NCBI RefSeq assembly: GCF_009389715.1 | Contig: NW_024068516.1 | Coordinates: forward strand, 62,001 to 126,000 | Direction: 5' to 3' | Source of the DNA: Phoenix dactylifera | Taxonomy: Eukaryota > Streptophyta > Magnoliopsida > Arecales > Arecaceae | DNA: 64,000 nucleotides | Part shown: positions 37,401-48,545 of the stretch, piece after piece | Layout: each line of letters begins with the position of its first letter | How positions within the stretch are numbered: position 1 is the first letter of the stretch | Translations under genes and position numbers: made by a program | Notes under the pieces: generated by a model | Database searches by the model: none | Seen by the model: only the letters and a program-made list of their open reading frames with translations | Told to the model about the DNA's origin: nothing

Positions 37401-38211
37401 CCTCCTTTTCTTAAGCCCTGGTGCAGGATGGGTTTAACCTAGAGTAAAATTGTATTTTTCAACATTTCATTTTTTCCTATCCACCACTGCTCTAGGGTTG
37501 GTGTAGTGGCACCTTTTGGATTTTTTTTTTTTGTTAACTCACCTATCCATTTAAATCAGAATAAAGATATTCTGAGAAAATGGTAGAACTTAGTTGTTCT
37601 TCACCGCTCCTTTATTTTCTATCAAACTTATTACTTATTTTCTGCTATTCCAGCAGATTCTATTCTGCAACCAAATGAATAGGGACTACAGGATTGTCAC
37701 ATGCAGCGGAACACTCTTCATGCATTTTTGCAAAATATTCTCAAATGGTCTTGGGTAAATAAACTAGAAAAGGTGAAAATTTGAGAGGTTTTCTATGCGA
37801 TATATTTGCATGCCCATGCATTGCTTCAGATAACTTTCACTAATTCAAATTGAACTCGAAAGTCAAATATGAGTTAACTATACTGCTATATTGTAAAGGA
37901 TTTGGGGCAGTATTTCAAGTCGTATGAGTAGTTGTCTCCAAGCTTTTGTTGAATAAAATTAGACTACTGGAGTAAAACTTATCCTAATTTCCAAACATTT
38001 CTCTTCTGCATTTTGATGTATCTCATCTTCCCTATATTTTCTTGAGTGTGTAACCTAGTGTCACTATGAAAACTAGAAGATTGAGTATACTTGTCATTGT
38101 CGTTGACCTCTGCCATGAGGACTCGGAATATCTATTTTATGAGCACCGATTTAACTTTGAATAACCTTGAATGTGAAAAAATTATGGCAAGCCTTATCTA
38201 AGTATGTTGTT

Positions 38212-38249
<38 letters not shown>

Positions 38250-41200
38250 TTAGGGAAAAATATTTGATTTGCTATATGCAATCTAAATGTACATTTTCCA
38301 TATCATGTAATCATGTGAGTGCAAATGAAACAATAGGACCTGGCTATTTCTGTAATTAACATGCCATCGAGCACCTGACAGTGAGGTCTAGGGTCGGCGG
38401 AATTGTCCTAAATCGGATGGTTTCGATTGTACCGAGCCGTCCCGGTCCGCGCTGGGACGGTTCCGACAATGGAAACGAAATCCGTTGTCGGAGGGGGAGA
38501 AGGAAAGAGGAAAAGAGAGTGAGTAGGGGAGGGAGGGAGAGGAAGAGGGGGGAGAGAGGAGGGCTGACGGAGGCCCGTAGAGGGCCAACGGGCACCTGGG
38601 TAGGAGGCGGAGGCCATGTTCGAGTTTCCTATTTCGTTCGAAATAGGGGTCCAAGCCGCTTTTTAATTTCGCGATTTTTAAGTAAAGTTGGCAAATTGTT
38701 TGCCGATTTCACTTAAATATCGTGAAATTAAAAAAAGGCATGGACCCCTGTTTCGAACGAAACAGGAAATCCGGCCGCGACCTCCGCCTCCTGCCCGGGT
38801 GCCGGCCTCTGACAGCCCTCTACTGGTCTCCACCACCCTTCTCTCTCTCTTCCTCTCTCCATTCTCTCTCTCTTCCTCTCCCCTGCTCGCCCTCTCCCTC
38901 GCCTTCTCTACTATGTCGGTACAGGTCTGACACGGCACGGTGCGAGCATGTACCGACCTATGTTGCCGGGCAACCGGTCTAGTGCCCAATATCGGTACAA
39001 CAGACCATGGGGAGGTTTGTATCAATGCCCCACTTATTACTACTAGAACAAAATATGATAATGGTAGAGCTTCGTTGACCCATTTGATTTTTAATAGAAC
39101 TAAGGTTTTTCGAGTCATTATAATGTATAGTTAATATGGAGCTGTTTACTATTGTCAGAAGGTTTCCATTTGTTATATACAAGGTCACCTGATTGGTTTC
39201 TAAGTTTTAGTTCTGAACCCTTTACCAATCACGGTCTTGTCAAACACCGAGTGTTATTAGAAGCAAAATAAGAAAGATGTGAATTTAGGTATTAAATGTG
39301 CTTGATTTAATGATACATTTAATGCATGTATAAAGCAGGCTTATTCTCTCATGATTGCATATATTACATATTGGTCATTAATAAAAGTATCTTTACTGAT
39401 TGCTTTCTCCGCTTTCGTAGGTCAACATGACACAAATTTCTTCTTTGCTTGGGCAACAAGAGTTGGAAGGGAAACGAGTCCCACGTATGGTTTCAGGGAA
39501 AACATTACCCTGCTTTCCCCCTTGGGATGTTTCATGTAGGGCTGGGGGATTCATCAGTGATCGTTTTTTGACTGGTCTTCGCCCTCAGGAGTATTATTTC
39601 CACTGCATGGCTGGTCGTGATGGGTACAACAAACTTTGAGCTTCATAACAGTTCTACCTAAGATTTCATATCAAAATTCCTTTCCTTTTTCGTCTTTCGA
39701 GTAACAAGCTAGCACATATATCTACCCAAGTATACTGCAAATGCATATATGTACCATCTTTTTAATTGTATTTATTTGCATACACATGCATTATTCAAAC
39801 TATCATAATTTCAGGTTTTCTAGCACATTGACCAATATGTCATATATGCAGGTTGGTTGATACGGCTGTCAAAACATCTCGAAGTGGATACCTTCAACGA
39901 TGTCTTGTTAAGAATCTTGAGTGTCTGAAAGTCTCTTATGATCACACAGTACGTGATGCAGATGGATCAGTTATCCAATTTATGTATGGGGAAGATGGAG
40001 TTGATGTCCTAAAAACTAGCTTTATTTCTGAATTAGGAGCGCTTGCTGCTGTAAGGACAGGATCCCTAAACTTCATTTCTTTTTCGAACTCTTAACCTCC
40101 TGGTGGTAATATATTTTTTTTTGTCACCTACAATCTTCAGAATCAGACGGTTGTTCTTGATAGGCTTAGCAGTCAACTTGAGGATGCACATTTGTCAAAA
40201 TCAAATGGTTATATTAAGGAGTTACCATATTTGCTGAGAGAGAATGCAACTACTTTTGCTCGTCTATCAAAGAACCACCAAGGCTCTCTTCATCAAATTA
40301 AGCGAAAGGACTTGATGAAATTAATGAAGCTTAAGTACTTGTCAAGTCTTGCTGAGCCTGGTGAGCCTGTTGGTGTGATTGCCGCTCAGTCTGTTGGAGA
40401 ACCATCAACACAGATGACGTAAGATCTCTTCTTGTAAAATGTTGCCTCAAAAATACCTTTTATACTTAGCAACAATTTAACGCATTTCAAATTTGATATT
40501 CTATGTTACATGGACACTTCATTATTAAGCTATTTCGAATAAGGTTCGTCGTACCGTTCCGGGCAGCATGGGGCATACCATATCACTGATTCGGTACTGG
40601 TACACGGTATGAAGGGCGTACGGACACTTGTTATGTTGAACCGGTCTCGTACCATATCGTACTGATCTAATGATAGTATAGCACCGGTACGGGGTCCGGC
40701 ACTGAGATGGTGTGCTTTGGTTTAGAAGTTTTGACACTTATGGACACCGGGACACGACATGACACATGATGTAATGACTGGACACTACTTTTAATTGTCA
40801 TGTAATGCTGATGTCAGCAACAAGTGTCCAACACTTACCCCTTTTTTTCTCCCGGAGTGTTGGGACTCTTAGTTTTAAGTGTTGGACACTATAAGTGAAG
40901 CGTCCTTTGAGGTTTTAAGGGCACTTCGATCAGATTGTCCTTATATGTTTAATATAAAATTATCAATATTTTATGGATACTTAAACCAAATGTCACTTTG
41001 TTTTTAATGGTTATCACAATTATATGAAAGTTTATACACAAATGTCTTCATTTTTGAAATATTAATGTATCACGATTAGTTATCATCTCAGGTATGTTGC
41101 ACAACTAAAAGAACAGTGAAAACGAGTTAGGCCAATACTTTTGACTTATGTAGAAGTATTAGATATTTGTCAAGCTATTAAGCTTTCTGGTAAGTAAGTT

Positions 41201-44200
41201 GAATCTTGGGTATCATGTCACCTATGTAGGTTTGGTTAAATTAAAGGCTCTTGTAGGAAATGAAAGGTACTATAATTATGAGATTTCTTGCTTGTCTGGT
41301 AAATCTATGAATGAAGAACGAACTGCTTTTTGGAGGCAGTATTAGAAGAGTGAATCAGTAGCTGGTGCACCGCCAAAAAATTAGCTAATGTTATAACAAA
41401 CAATTGAAGTTTGGATGCTCCAGTTAAAAGCAGTAATGGTAAGATAGTGTAACGTTTTTTCATTGGTTCTAAATGGTTAGTTCTTGCTTAAAGCTTTGTA
41501 GGCGGGACTTTGCCCTTTTATAATTTGAGATGATTCCTTTTTTGTTTTTGAAGCTCATTATTTTACTTGGGCATAAACATTTGTGGCATTATTAGGTACA
41601 ACTATCTGATGCTGACATTAGTAAATGTCACAACTAAAATCGTTAGCATGTGTATAACTCCTATATTTAACCAATCACATCAGCTCCTGCAACAATTTAG
41701 TCATATGACTGAAGTATATGAGCATCGATATTTCCTACAATTTTTTTGTAGACTAATTGGCAGCATGGCATATTAATTGGTAAACCTCAAGGGGATTAAA
41801 CTTGGCTTAGAGTATCCATCCCCATCAGTTGTATTGGGTATGTGGAATGGCAATTATTTGCAAGTTTACAGATCTCATAATAGAAAGGGTAATGTTCCCA
41901 ATATCAGAGATAAAGAGCTTCTTGCCCGTTCTTCAAGTCTGATGGTTGTTTTCCTTGTCATGTTAATTGGTGCAACTATCCTACTCATTTTTTTACTCAA
42001 AGTGCTTTTTTTTGGTAGGACAGGTATGTATTAAATAACATGAAAGTAAGTACAACCCATTTTATCGGCCCAAACAAATTCTCTAAGATTAGAAGGCAAG
42101 TCATTAATCCAGAGTGCATGCACTCCATGGTCGGTGACGAAGCTAGCCACCAAATCTGCCGATTGGTTAGCATCCGGTAAATGTGAGTGGTGATAGATTC
42201 ATGTTGTAGACTAATCTTTTCATGTCTAGTAGATGGGGATGGGTCTTTAAATTTGAAATCAGTGGCCGATTAACCTATCGAATTACTGTTGAGGATTTGC
42301 CTTCGAGCTAAAGATGGTCAACTTAGAGAGTATCCACAGCATAGCATAGACCTTCCCAGGCACCATGGAGTTCAGCGTATAGTGCAATAAAATTGATGTG
42401 TGGGCTATCACCAGCTACTAGAATCGGCTAGAGTGACCTTGGATAATGGAGGGGGATCTGGCTCTTCTTGAATCCTTAACCAAGCCATCCAATGAGATTT
42501 TCAACATTGCAGGGGGTGGGGGCTCCTATAAGAAAGAGGTTGTCCGAGGACCATGGAAGGGGCGGGGGTCCCATGTTTCCCCAGCAATTACCTAGTCAAA
42601 GGTATTGTTGATGAACTCAACAGCAAGTGTGTGGGCCTTTCTAAAACTCACTGAACCTTCTCAAAGACTTCTTTTGAGTTTGTTGGAAGAAAGATTCATC
42701 TCTGACAAATCATATTGAGTAACCAACAAAACAAATGATGATGTTTGTGCGTGATGCGGATGCTTCATTATTAGGTTTCAATGCTGAAGGAGTGGGTCTA
42801 AGGTGCTTGCACAAGCAGTGTTGAAGGCCGCAATAGAGGTGCATGCCCGGACTTACTTGGCAACAATGGAATCACAGAGAACATGATCAACTATTTCAAG
42901 TTTCAACAGTACTTGTACGAAGATCATAGTGTGGTTGGCCATTAAGACCTCTCTTGTGCAAAAGACTGGGCAACCTCTTCCATGAAACTTTCCACCAAAA
43001 AATGAGCAAGACAAGGAGGGGGTTTCCTTTGCCAAAACTGAAACTGCTAGAGACTGATGATGCTCTGATCTGGCAGAAAAAAACTTATGCAAATCTTTAC
43101 TCTTTGGCTTTAACGATGCAGTGGTCCAGCAAGTGATACAATTGCTCCAATTCCCTTTAGGAATAGCAATAAAAGTTATCAGGTTGACTAATTTCAGTGG
43201 AAGAAGATTGTTGGAGTAGCTCCGAGTTCCTCATTTTGTCCTCAGTAAGCAACTAACTCATTGTTCCTTCGAGAGCTTCGGTGTTAATAAGAACATTTTT
43301 CTAATTTTGAGTCCCGGAATAAATCCAAGGATCATTGAGAATGTAAATAGAGGATCCACTTCCTATAAGCCATGCGCCATTCTCAAGGATTAGAGGGGCA
43401 AATTGACTTAGTGTCTTCCACATTTGTTAAGCGCTTCTCCCTAGAGTGATATTAGCATTTCACTACCGTTCCCTATACTTGGCCAAGATGAACTGTGACC
43501 TTAGAGAGGAAGAGTTGAAAAGAACACATGAAGGTTTCTTCAGTAGTAAAGCACTGTGCCAGGCCAATAAGGATGGTGTATAGAGAGCATCTAGCGGATG
43601 AGGTTGACAACTAGTTTCCTATGCCATAAGATGCATTCGCCTATTATTAGAGTTTCCACTCCATAAAAATTGCTTTGTCATACTCTTAGTATTAGATATG
43701 ATCAAGATTTGCCAAATCAGTATCGGAGATCATATCGGTCGATGACCGATTCAGTCGAGTATGGATGCATACCGTACCAACCTGAGGTGTACCAGATCTA
43801 GGGGAATGTAGAGGAAGGGGGAGAGAGAGAGGAGAGTAAGAGAGGGGGCGAAGTCACCGGGGTCGTCTTCGAGAGACTGAGATAGATGAGATAGAAGGGG
43901 TAAAGCCATCGAGGTTGTCACCATCTTCGAGATAGGAAAGAGAGAGGGTGAAGCCATCGGGATCATCGTCTTCAGGAGAGAGAGAGAGAGAGAGGGCAAA
44001 GCATGTACTTGTAATCATCATCGGAGGCGGTAAAGGAGGGCGGTGCATTGTTGAAACTCTAACCCTAGCCAAATGCAAGAGGGAGGGGGTGATCGATTGG
44101 GAGGCGAGGCGACTCAAGGTCAGATTGAGGGATATCAAGATAGCGAACTGCCCGAACTGCCCTAAGTTGGGCGGTTTTGCTCGTTTTGGGTTGGTTCTAA

Positions 44201-47200
44201 AGTGAACTTGTGTCTTGACCCAGTTTCCGCTAGGAATGGTTTGGTATGCCCCAAATTGGCGGTTCGGGTTGAGACAGCCAACCTTGGATATGATCCTTTT
44301 AGGGATATTACAATGAGCCATATGATATACAAGAATGGAGGCCAAGACTGAGAAATATCAAGTTTGATTTGCTAGCCATTGATAAGCTTTCCATCTCCAT
44401 CGATCCATTTGAGCAATAGCTCTCTATTGTAGGGGTAAGAAGTCTGTCAGTGGTTTAAGATGAGGGCTAAACATGATACTGGAATTTTGAAGATTTATGC
44501 ATGCTCAAAATGTCTGCCGTGTTACCGAAAGATATCCATTAACACGCTGCAATTCTGAGGAGTTGCCTTAGCCACCAGAAGTAGATCATCAGCAAATAGG
44601 AGATGACAAATGGGATGGGTTGCAGGAGAAGCCTGGTAAGCTTGCACTCTACCCTGCTGCACAGCTTTGTCTAATACTTTTAATAATACAGCGTTTGCCA
44701 TTATGAATAAACATTGGTAACATGGTACGCCCTTGCCTACAAGTATTTGAAAGGGATTGCATCATTAAAAAGGGCAAATGTAGGAGCTTTAATGCGGTTG
44801 TAATTCCAGTCAATGCATTAGTCATAGAAACCATGAGCCTTATGTTTTGTGACGAGAAAGTCCCATCATGATCGATCATATGCCCTTTCCATATCTGCTT
44901 TCAGCAGGATCAAGCTATTCCAGGTTAAGAGTATGAGCGATTTCATGAGCAAGGTAAATGCTATCCAATATGCCCTTTTTTGCAATGGTCTTATATAGAG
45001 TCCGCATGAACTTATCGGTCTAGCGTCCAGGTTTGGAGGCATCTGATTTCTTGGGCATGAGCTAATGTAAGTATGCTTCCAATTATTTGGCAGGAAAACT
45101 TTGATGAAAGAATTGCTGAATAGATTCCATGACATCAATTTTAATTATTCTCCTGTACTTCTGGAAGAAAATGGTTGAAACCTGTGAGGACCTGGGTTTC
45201 AAAGTGAATGTGCAGCAATAGAGGCATAGCTTTATATATTTAGTAAGACATTCTTGTTGAGAGATCCTGAGCTAACCCCTTAAATAGTAATAGTTATCTG
45301 AGAAAGTGCATGTATCTGCTAAGGTAATATCTGTTAGTAGGAGGGAACATTAGTGCTAACAAAGCTATTTCAAGAGTCCTAAGTTGATCTGGAATCAGAA
45401 TGACAGTTTCAATGATTTTTGCAATACCAGTATCTGTCTAGCCAAGCTCACACTTTCTCCAACATCTAAATGACCTTCCAAACCTTAATTTCAATCAAAC
45501 CTCTATTTTTATCAGGCAAGTCATGAGAGCCTGTTCAAATGTAGTCACAATAACACCATGTTTATGCAATGTGAAGTTTGCGTCTACTGGAGTAATGCAT
45601 ATATGGTTCAGTTAAAATGTTTCCATACTTTTCTGGAACATGAGCATTGCAGGTAACATTTTAAGAGACTTGTGACTTTGTACAAATGGATTCCAAAATA
45701 TTTACTATTTTAATGTAATAAAAATTAGGCTTTCTTGGAGGATGCTGATGTTCCTGTATTAAAGGTAAGAAACCCAATAAATGTTGTATATAATTCAGGA
45801 ATAACTATCATAAAAAAATTTTCCTGCTTTCCTTTGCCATTTGCATTCGACATGGTTGTCACATTTTTCACGTTTCATTTATCATACTCTAGCTGGACAT
45901 CCAACACGATAATTTGTAATTTCTGGTCTTCAACCAATTAGAAGTACCTGATCGAAAGTACCGGTGGTACTGTCCTGTTCTGCCACTATTTCAAACCATG
46001 GTTTTACCTTTCATAGGTTATTATTTCTTGCATTTGAAGGGGCCATGCTTGTGGCTGCACTACATTTTTTTTTAAGTCCGTACTGTATTAAAACTGAACA
46101 CAAGCTATAGAAACGTGGCCAATTTGTACTCTCGGCTATATAAATATAGTTATCAGTAACCTGTGAAAATAAGTTCTTTGTGCCTGCTGGAATTTTTTAC
46201 TTTCTTCATATTTCTTCCCTTTTGGCACAATATCTCGGTGATGTCTTGCATCTTTCGTGACTTAATGTACTATCCTTTTCTTTTCTTTTTAATTTGGTTC
46301 TTCAGGCTCAACACTTTTCATCTTGCCGGCCGAGGGGAAATGAATGTGACTCTTGGAATTCCACGCTTACAAGAAATCCTGATGACAGCATCAGTAGATA
46401 TTCGTACTCCTGTTATGACATGTCCGTTGCATGATGGAAGGACCAGGTGAGTCAGAGGATTTATTCCTTGTACCTGCTAATTGGGAGCCACCTATCGATT
46501 GTGTGAATTACCTTGCTCCATGATGGTTGATATTTTCTATTTTAGTGATTGCTAAGAGTCTGTTTTCATTTCTAGATATATCATCTCTTGGTGTCCCCAA
46601 ACATTCTTTACAACTTGCAGTTATTGACTGCTTTTTTGCAGGGAGGATGCTGAACGGCTGGCTTCAAAGTTAAGGAGGGTCTGTTTGGCAGACATTGTAG
46701 AGAGTATGGAGGTCTGCAGTGTGCCATTCTGCATTCATGGGAATGAGGTGTCGACAATTTATAAGCTGAAGATGAACCTTTACCCACCTGAGCTTTACCC
46801 TCCGCATTCAAGCTTAACCTTAGAAGATTGCATGATAACCTTACGAACAGACTTTATTGGTGCTATGGAAGATGCAATAGCGAAACACTTGGACATGATA
46901 TGCAAGATCAGTGACATCAGTTCTGTTACCGCAAAAGAAGAAAGTAACTTGGCAGAAGGGACAGATGAAGATGAACATGGAAGCAAATCCACTCACGGGG
47001 AGGACAAGGATAATAGCAGTGGCTTTGATGGTGTCGATGATGATGATGGAATCAATGAAGATGAAGGAATGGATGCTGAAAAGAGGAAAAAACGAGCTAG
47101 TGATGAAATGGAGTATGAGGATGGTATCGAAAAAGAGAGCTCTGCCAAAGCAGATGAGCATGATGGAGAGACCCAATCTGGATTTGAAAGTGAAATTGAT

Positions 47201-48545
47201 CAGGTTGAGGCTGATGAGGACTATACAGTGGGAGGAGATCACAGCATGGAAGTTGAAGATCCTAGCTTGGAGGTTGAGGAGGAAATACCTGAAAGCCCAT
47301 CTAAAGCTGAGCCTACTCCTACGTTGAAGGATGGCAAGAAGCAGCAGAAACTGGCGGACAGCAAGGAATCAAAATCAGAATCCAAGAAGACGACGACCAA
47401 GCCAAGGAAGAAAAAGATTAATAGAACCATCTTTGTGGATGCAAAGGGTTTGAACTTTGAGGTTCACTACATTTTTAAGAAGGAGCCTCGCATTTTACTG
47501 GCTGAGGTACCGTTCTTTCTTCAATGCTTAAATTAGGTGGGAGAAACTTGATTTTGTCTTTTCTTATGGTTGTTAGTAGTAGCTCAGGGCCTATGCTTGT
47601 GTGTTATTTATTCTTTTCTGAAAATCGCTCATCACTTTCTCTTCATATGGTGCGATTATTTTGGAAAGACCAGCATTCTATCAATCTGCAACAATGGAAA
47701 CAATAATTTGTGAATATTATATTGGTTGTTTCTTAGTCTATAATTTGACATAGAAACTGCAGTTCTCCAATCAAACACGTGATAAGTCTGACTTGATACT
47801 GTTTTTTAGTCTGTCATCAATAATTGATGTCTCATGTATATTGATACAGGAAATGGTGTGAAAGCCTTGCTGATGCATGATGTGAGCTTAAGATAGTTTT
47901 TATATAGTGGCTTATTATTATTCGTAACAAAATTAACTCTATTTTCTGTATAAAATTATTATTTATCAATCATGTTTTCATCGAACTTACGAGATCAATG
48001 CTTTCATGCAGGTTGCTCAGAAGGCTGCCAAGTCTGTCTATGTTAAGGAGTCTAAGAACATTGAATTGTGCTCGGTGACTGAGCCAAAAAAGGATGAGCC
48101 CCTCTCACTTCAGACTGCAGGAGTGAACTTCCAAGCATTTTGGGACTTGGAAGATCACTTGGATATTAATAAAATAACCTCAAATGATATACATGCAATG
48201 CTAAACACATATGGTGTAGAAGCAGCCAGAGCTACCATTATAAAAGAGGTGAAGGGTGTGTTTGATGCATATGGCATACGCGTAAATATCCGTCACCTGA
48301 TGCTGATTGCAGACTTCATGACCTTCCATGGTGGGTATCGGCCGATGAACAGGATCGGGATGACCGATTTCAACACCTCACCTTTTGGCAAGATGACTTT
48401 CGAGACAGCAACCAAGTTCATTGTTGGATCCGCTTTCCATGGGGAGGTGGATACCTTAGATGCCCCTTCAGCTAGTGTCTGCCTTGGCCAGCCAGTGAAG
48501 ATGGGGACCGGATGTTTTGACTTGATGCAAAATCTGCAGCTCTGA
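21772..48545 (+). CDS. NRPA1: DNA-directed RNA polymerase I largest subunit, 1665 aa, 21 coding exons
   Basis: The encoded protein is the catalytic subunit of nucleolar Pol I, which transcribes the 45S rRNA precursor. All 21 exons join with GT-AG sites and matching phases, without a stop. Exons: 21772-21795, 22738-22907, 24848-25007, 25130-25441, 28745-28990, 29141-29323, 30273-30435, 33282-33469, 33999-34262, 34806-34894, 34969-35116, 35217-35432, 35565-35831, 35936-36077, 36604-36809, 39421-39623, 39852-40050, 40141-40418, 46306-46446, 46642-47506, 48012-48545. The metal-binding NADFDGD motif is at residues 603-609. There is no heptad C-terminal domain, and the acidic insert near the C-terminus separates it from the Pol II, III, IV and V subunits. 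Exon 1 (8 residues) is the least certain, since its donor GAG/GTTCTC is weak. The length equals the usual plant subunit. The gene is intact despite about 21.8 kb of intron. Confidence 0.96.
24244..24569. repeat. tandem duplication, two 163-bp units, in intron 2
   Basis: CCACAAATCTATCCAATTGG starts at 24244 and CCACAAATCTGTCCAATTGG at 24407. Both units run through TCTGAGATCCTTATAATG to AAAATGATGTCTAATCA with only scattered differences. Confidence 0.9.
25442..28744 (+). other. intron 4 of the Pol I subunit gene (3.3 kb)
   Basis: This is an AT-rich intron. It contains a purine-rich block at about 25660-25790, very AT-rich sequence at 26390-27000 and the DNA element at 27471-28336. No additional exon is needed, because exons 4 and 5 join in phase 0. 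Confidence 0.8.
27471..28336. mobile_element. non-autonomous DNA element, 866 bp, with GC-rich repeated interior
   Basis: The left end GGGTTGTTTGGAGCTCTAGA is matched by the right end, whose complement reads GGGGGTGTTTGGAGTCTAG. The inner flanks both contain CAACTYRAGT and GAGTTGCAA words, extending the inverted relation. Between about 27630 and 27960 the DNA is GC-rich and built of diverged units sharing GAGGTGGCRGG, GCCATGGGCCTC and GGGGGAGAG, open in several frames on both strands. ATACATGCA occurs 12 bases left of the element (27451-27459) and directly after it (28337-28345), a possible target duplication blurred by a CA run. The hAT superfamily is the best guess. Confidence 0.6.
28745..33469 (+). 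CDS. NRPA1: Pol I subunit exons 5-8: clamp head and clamp core
   Basis: Exon 5 is a hydrophilic, poorly conserved linker (residues 223-304) ending [12 protein letters not shown]. Exon 6 has [19 protein letters not shown], the conserved clamp strand. Exon 7 carries [16 protein letters not shown]. Exon 8 has [20 protein letters not shown], the switch and lid region that contacts template DNA, then [14 protein letters not shown]. Introns 5 to 7 are 28991-29140, 29324-30272 and 30436-33281. Confidence 0.92.
30850..31275. repeat. MITE-like block with (GGT)n/(GAT)n microsatellite in intron 7
   Basis: A GGTGGTGGTGGC-type run (30968-31020) passes to GATGATGATAACGATGATGG (to 31065). T-rich and A-rich AAAATTGCAA/TTGCAAT words flank it on both sides, as in small AT-rich MITEs. 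Ends not resolved. Confidence 0.35.
31650..32136. mobile_element. degenerate GCTCGAGC-rich, hAT-like element in intron 7
   Basis: Both ends are packed with CTCGAGC, GAGTCGAG and GAGCTCGA words, while the middle (31850-31940) is almost pure A/T. The right end, read on the other strand, is TAGGGGTGCAAATGAGCCGA, very like the hAT-type terminus of the element at 58958. The left terminus is eroded, and no target duplication was found. Confidence 0.55.
32340..32500. repeat. GGCCTAG/GCCCAAG-rich repeat fragment in intron 7
   Basis: It starts AGGGGTGTCAGGGAACTGG and continues with GGCCTAGTCTAGCCTAG and CCCAAGCC words, like one end of the hAT-like elements elsewhere in the window. Only one end is recognisable. 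Confidence 0.35.
33999..35831 (+). CDS. NRPA1: Pol I subunit exons 9-13: active site and funnel
   Basis: Exon 9 has [24 protein letters not shown] and ends VLVNRQ. Exon 10 completes [21 protein letters not shown]. Exon 11 (34969-35116) carries [10 protein letters not shown], whose three Asp residues (34982-34984, 34988-34990, 34994-34996) hold the catalytic magnesium. Exon 12 runs [17 protein letters not shown] to PLWTGKQ. Exon 13 covers the pore and funnel, ending [14 protein letters not shown]. Introns 10-13 are short (74-132 bp). Confidence 0.95.
35936..40418 (+). CDS. NRPA1: Pol I subunit exons 14-18: funnel, bridge helix, start of trigger loop
   Basis: Exon 14 has [13 protein letters not shown]. 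Exon 15 has [18 protein letters not shown]. Exon 16 encodes [18 protein letters not shown], then [20 protein letters not shown] and CMAGRDG, the bridge helix and its entry. Exon 17 continues [16 protein letters not shown]. Exon 18 ends [18 protein letters not shown], the first half of the trigger loop. Within this span Trp-Asp-Val replaces the WDW seen in some plant orthologues. Introns 14 to 17 are 36078-36603, 36810-39420, 39624-39851 and 40051-40140. Confidence 0.94.
38218..38246. repeat. (TC)n microsatellite in intron 15
   Basis: Uninterrupted CT dinucleotides; a looser CT-rich stretch also lies in intron 14 at about 36170-36235. Confidence 0.95.
38375..39010. mobile_element. foldback element: about 600-bp imperfect palindrome in intron 15
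   Basis: The two halves are inverted copies meeting near 38697. Left of centre reads GTTCGAAATAGGGGTCCAAG and, further out, GGGCACCTGGGTAGGAGGCGG. Right of centre the complements appear as CATGGACCCCTGTTTCGAAC and CGCCTCCTGCCCGGGTGCC. Outer arms hold GA-rich (left, 38490-38570) against CT-rich (right, 38840-38910) tracts, then GTACCG words on both sides (38430 and 38950). Mirror-image reading frames on opposite strands follow from the palindrome and are not genes. Exact ends and target duplication were not resolved. Confidence 0.8.
40533..40712. mobile_element. GTACCG-rich element fragment in intron 18
   Basis: It begins AAGGTTCGTCGTACCGTTCC and continues with GGTACTGGTACACGG, ACCGGTCTCGTACC and GCACCGGTACGGGGTCCGG. 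This resembles the elements at 43704-44286 and 54445-54770. The right end is unclear. Confidence 0.45.
42006..45250 (-). mobile_element. decayed L1-type LINE, antisense in intron 18
   Basis: On the minus strand the reverse transcriptase shows motif [10 protein letters not shown] (about 44873-44900), preceded by a degenerate RPIS-type block. The catalytic FADD follows at 44585-44596, in [14 protein letters not shown]. Towards the 3' end are a zinc-knuckle region ending [15 protein letters not shown] (about 42853-42900) and a degenerate RNase H-like region (about 42050-42450). A T-run at 42006-42014 on the plus strand may be the poly(A) tail. Frameshifts and stops are common. The coding part is interrupted by the element at 43704-44286. 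Confidence 0.75.
43704..44286. mobile_element. non-autonomous Mutator-like element nested in the LINE, 583 bp
   Basis: A perfect 9-bp target duplication GATATGATC flanks it (43695-43703 and 44287-44295). The ends read AAGATTTGCCAAAT and, from the other strand, CAAGGTTGGCTG, imperfectly inverted. The interior has GTACC words near 43770. A GA-rich tract follows, with three diverged units carrying AAGCCATCGRGG or AAGTCACCGGGG (about 43848-43975), then CTAACCCTAGCC and a GGCGGTTTTGC/TTGGCGGTTC end region. No transposase. An 8-bp reading of the duplication with hAT-type ends is possible. Confidence 0.7.
46306..48545 (+). CDS. NRPA1: Pol I subunit exons 19-21: trigger loop end, acidic insert, cleft and C-terminus
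   Basis: Exon 19 has [29 protein letters not shown]. Exon 20 is the largest (865 bp). After [19 protein letters not shown] and a conserved YPPHSS region it carries a low-complexity Asp/Glu/Ser/Lys insert, residues about 1300-1460, with [20 protein letters not shown] and a basic KPRKKKINR end. This is the Pol I-specific jaw insert. Exon 21 has [52 protein letters not shown] and the terminal [13 protein letters not shown], with stop TGA at 48543-48545. Confidence 0.96.

Larger units (their letters stand above)
40419..46305 (+). other. intron 18 of the Pol I subunit gene (5.9 kb)
   Basis: It separates [11 protein letters not shown] from [13 protein letters not shown], splitting a Thr codon within the trigger loop (AC at 40417-40418, G at 46306). 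It holds a GTACCG fragment, an antisense LINE and a further DNA element nested in the LINE. Confidence 0.9.

Noticed and set aside
38381-39118. Mirror-image Arg/Gly- and Pro/Ser-rich frames on opposite strands
   Set aside because: Direct consequence of the palindrome; low-complexity, no gene signals.
46841-47327. Long open frames in other frames and antisense across the acidic exon of the Pol I subunit
   Set aside because: Shadows of a GAT/GAA-rich coding stretch.
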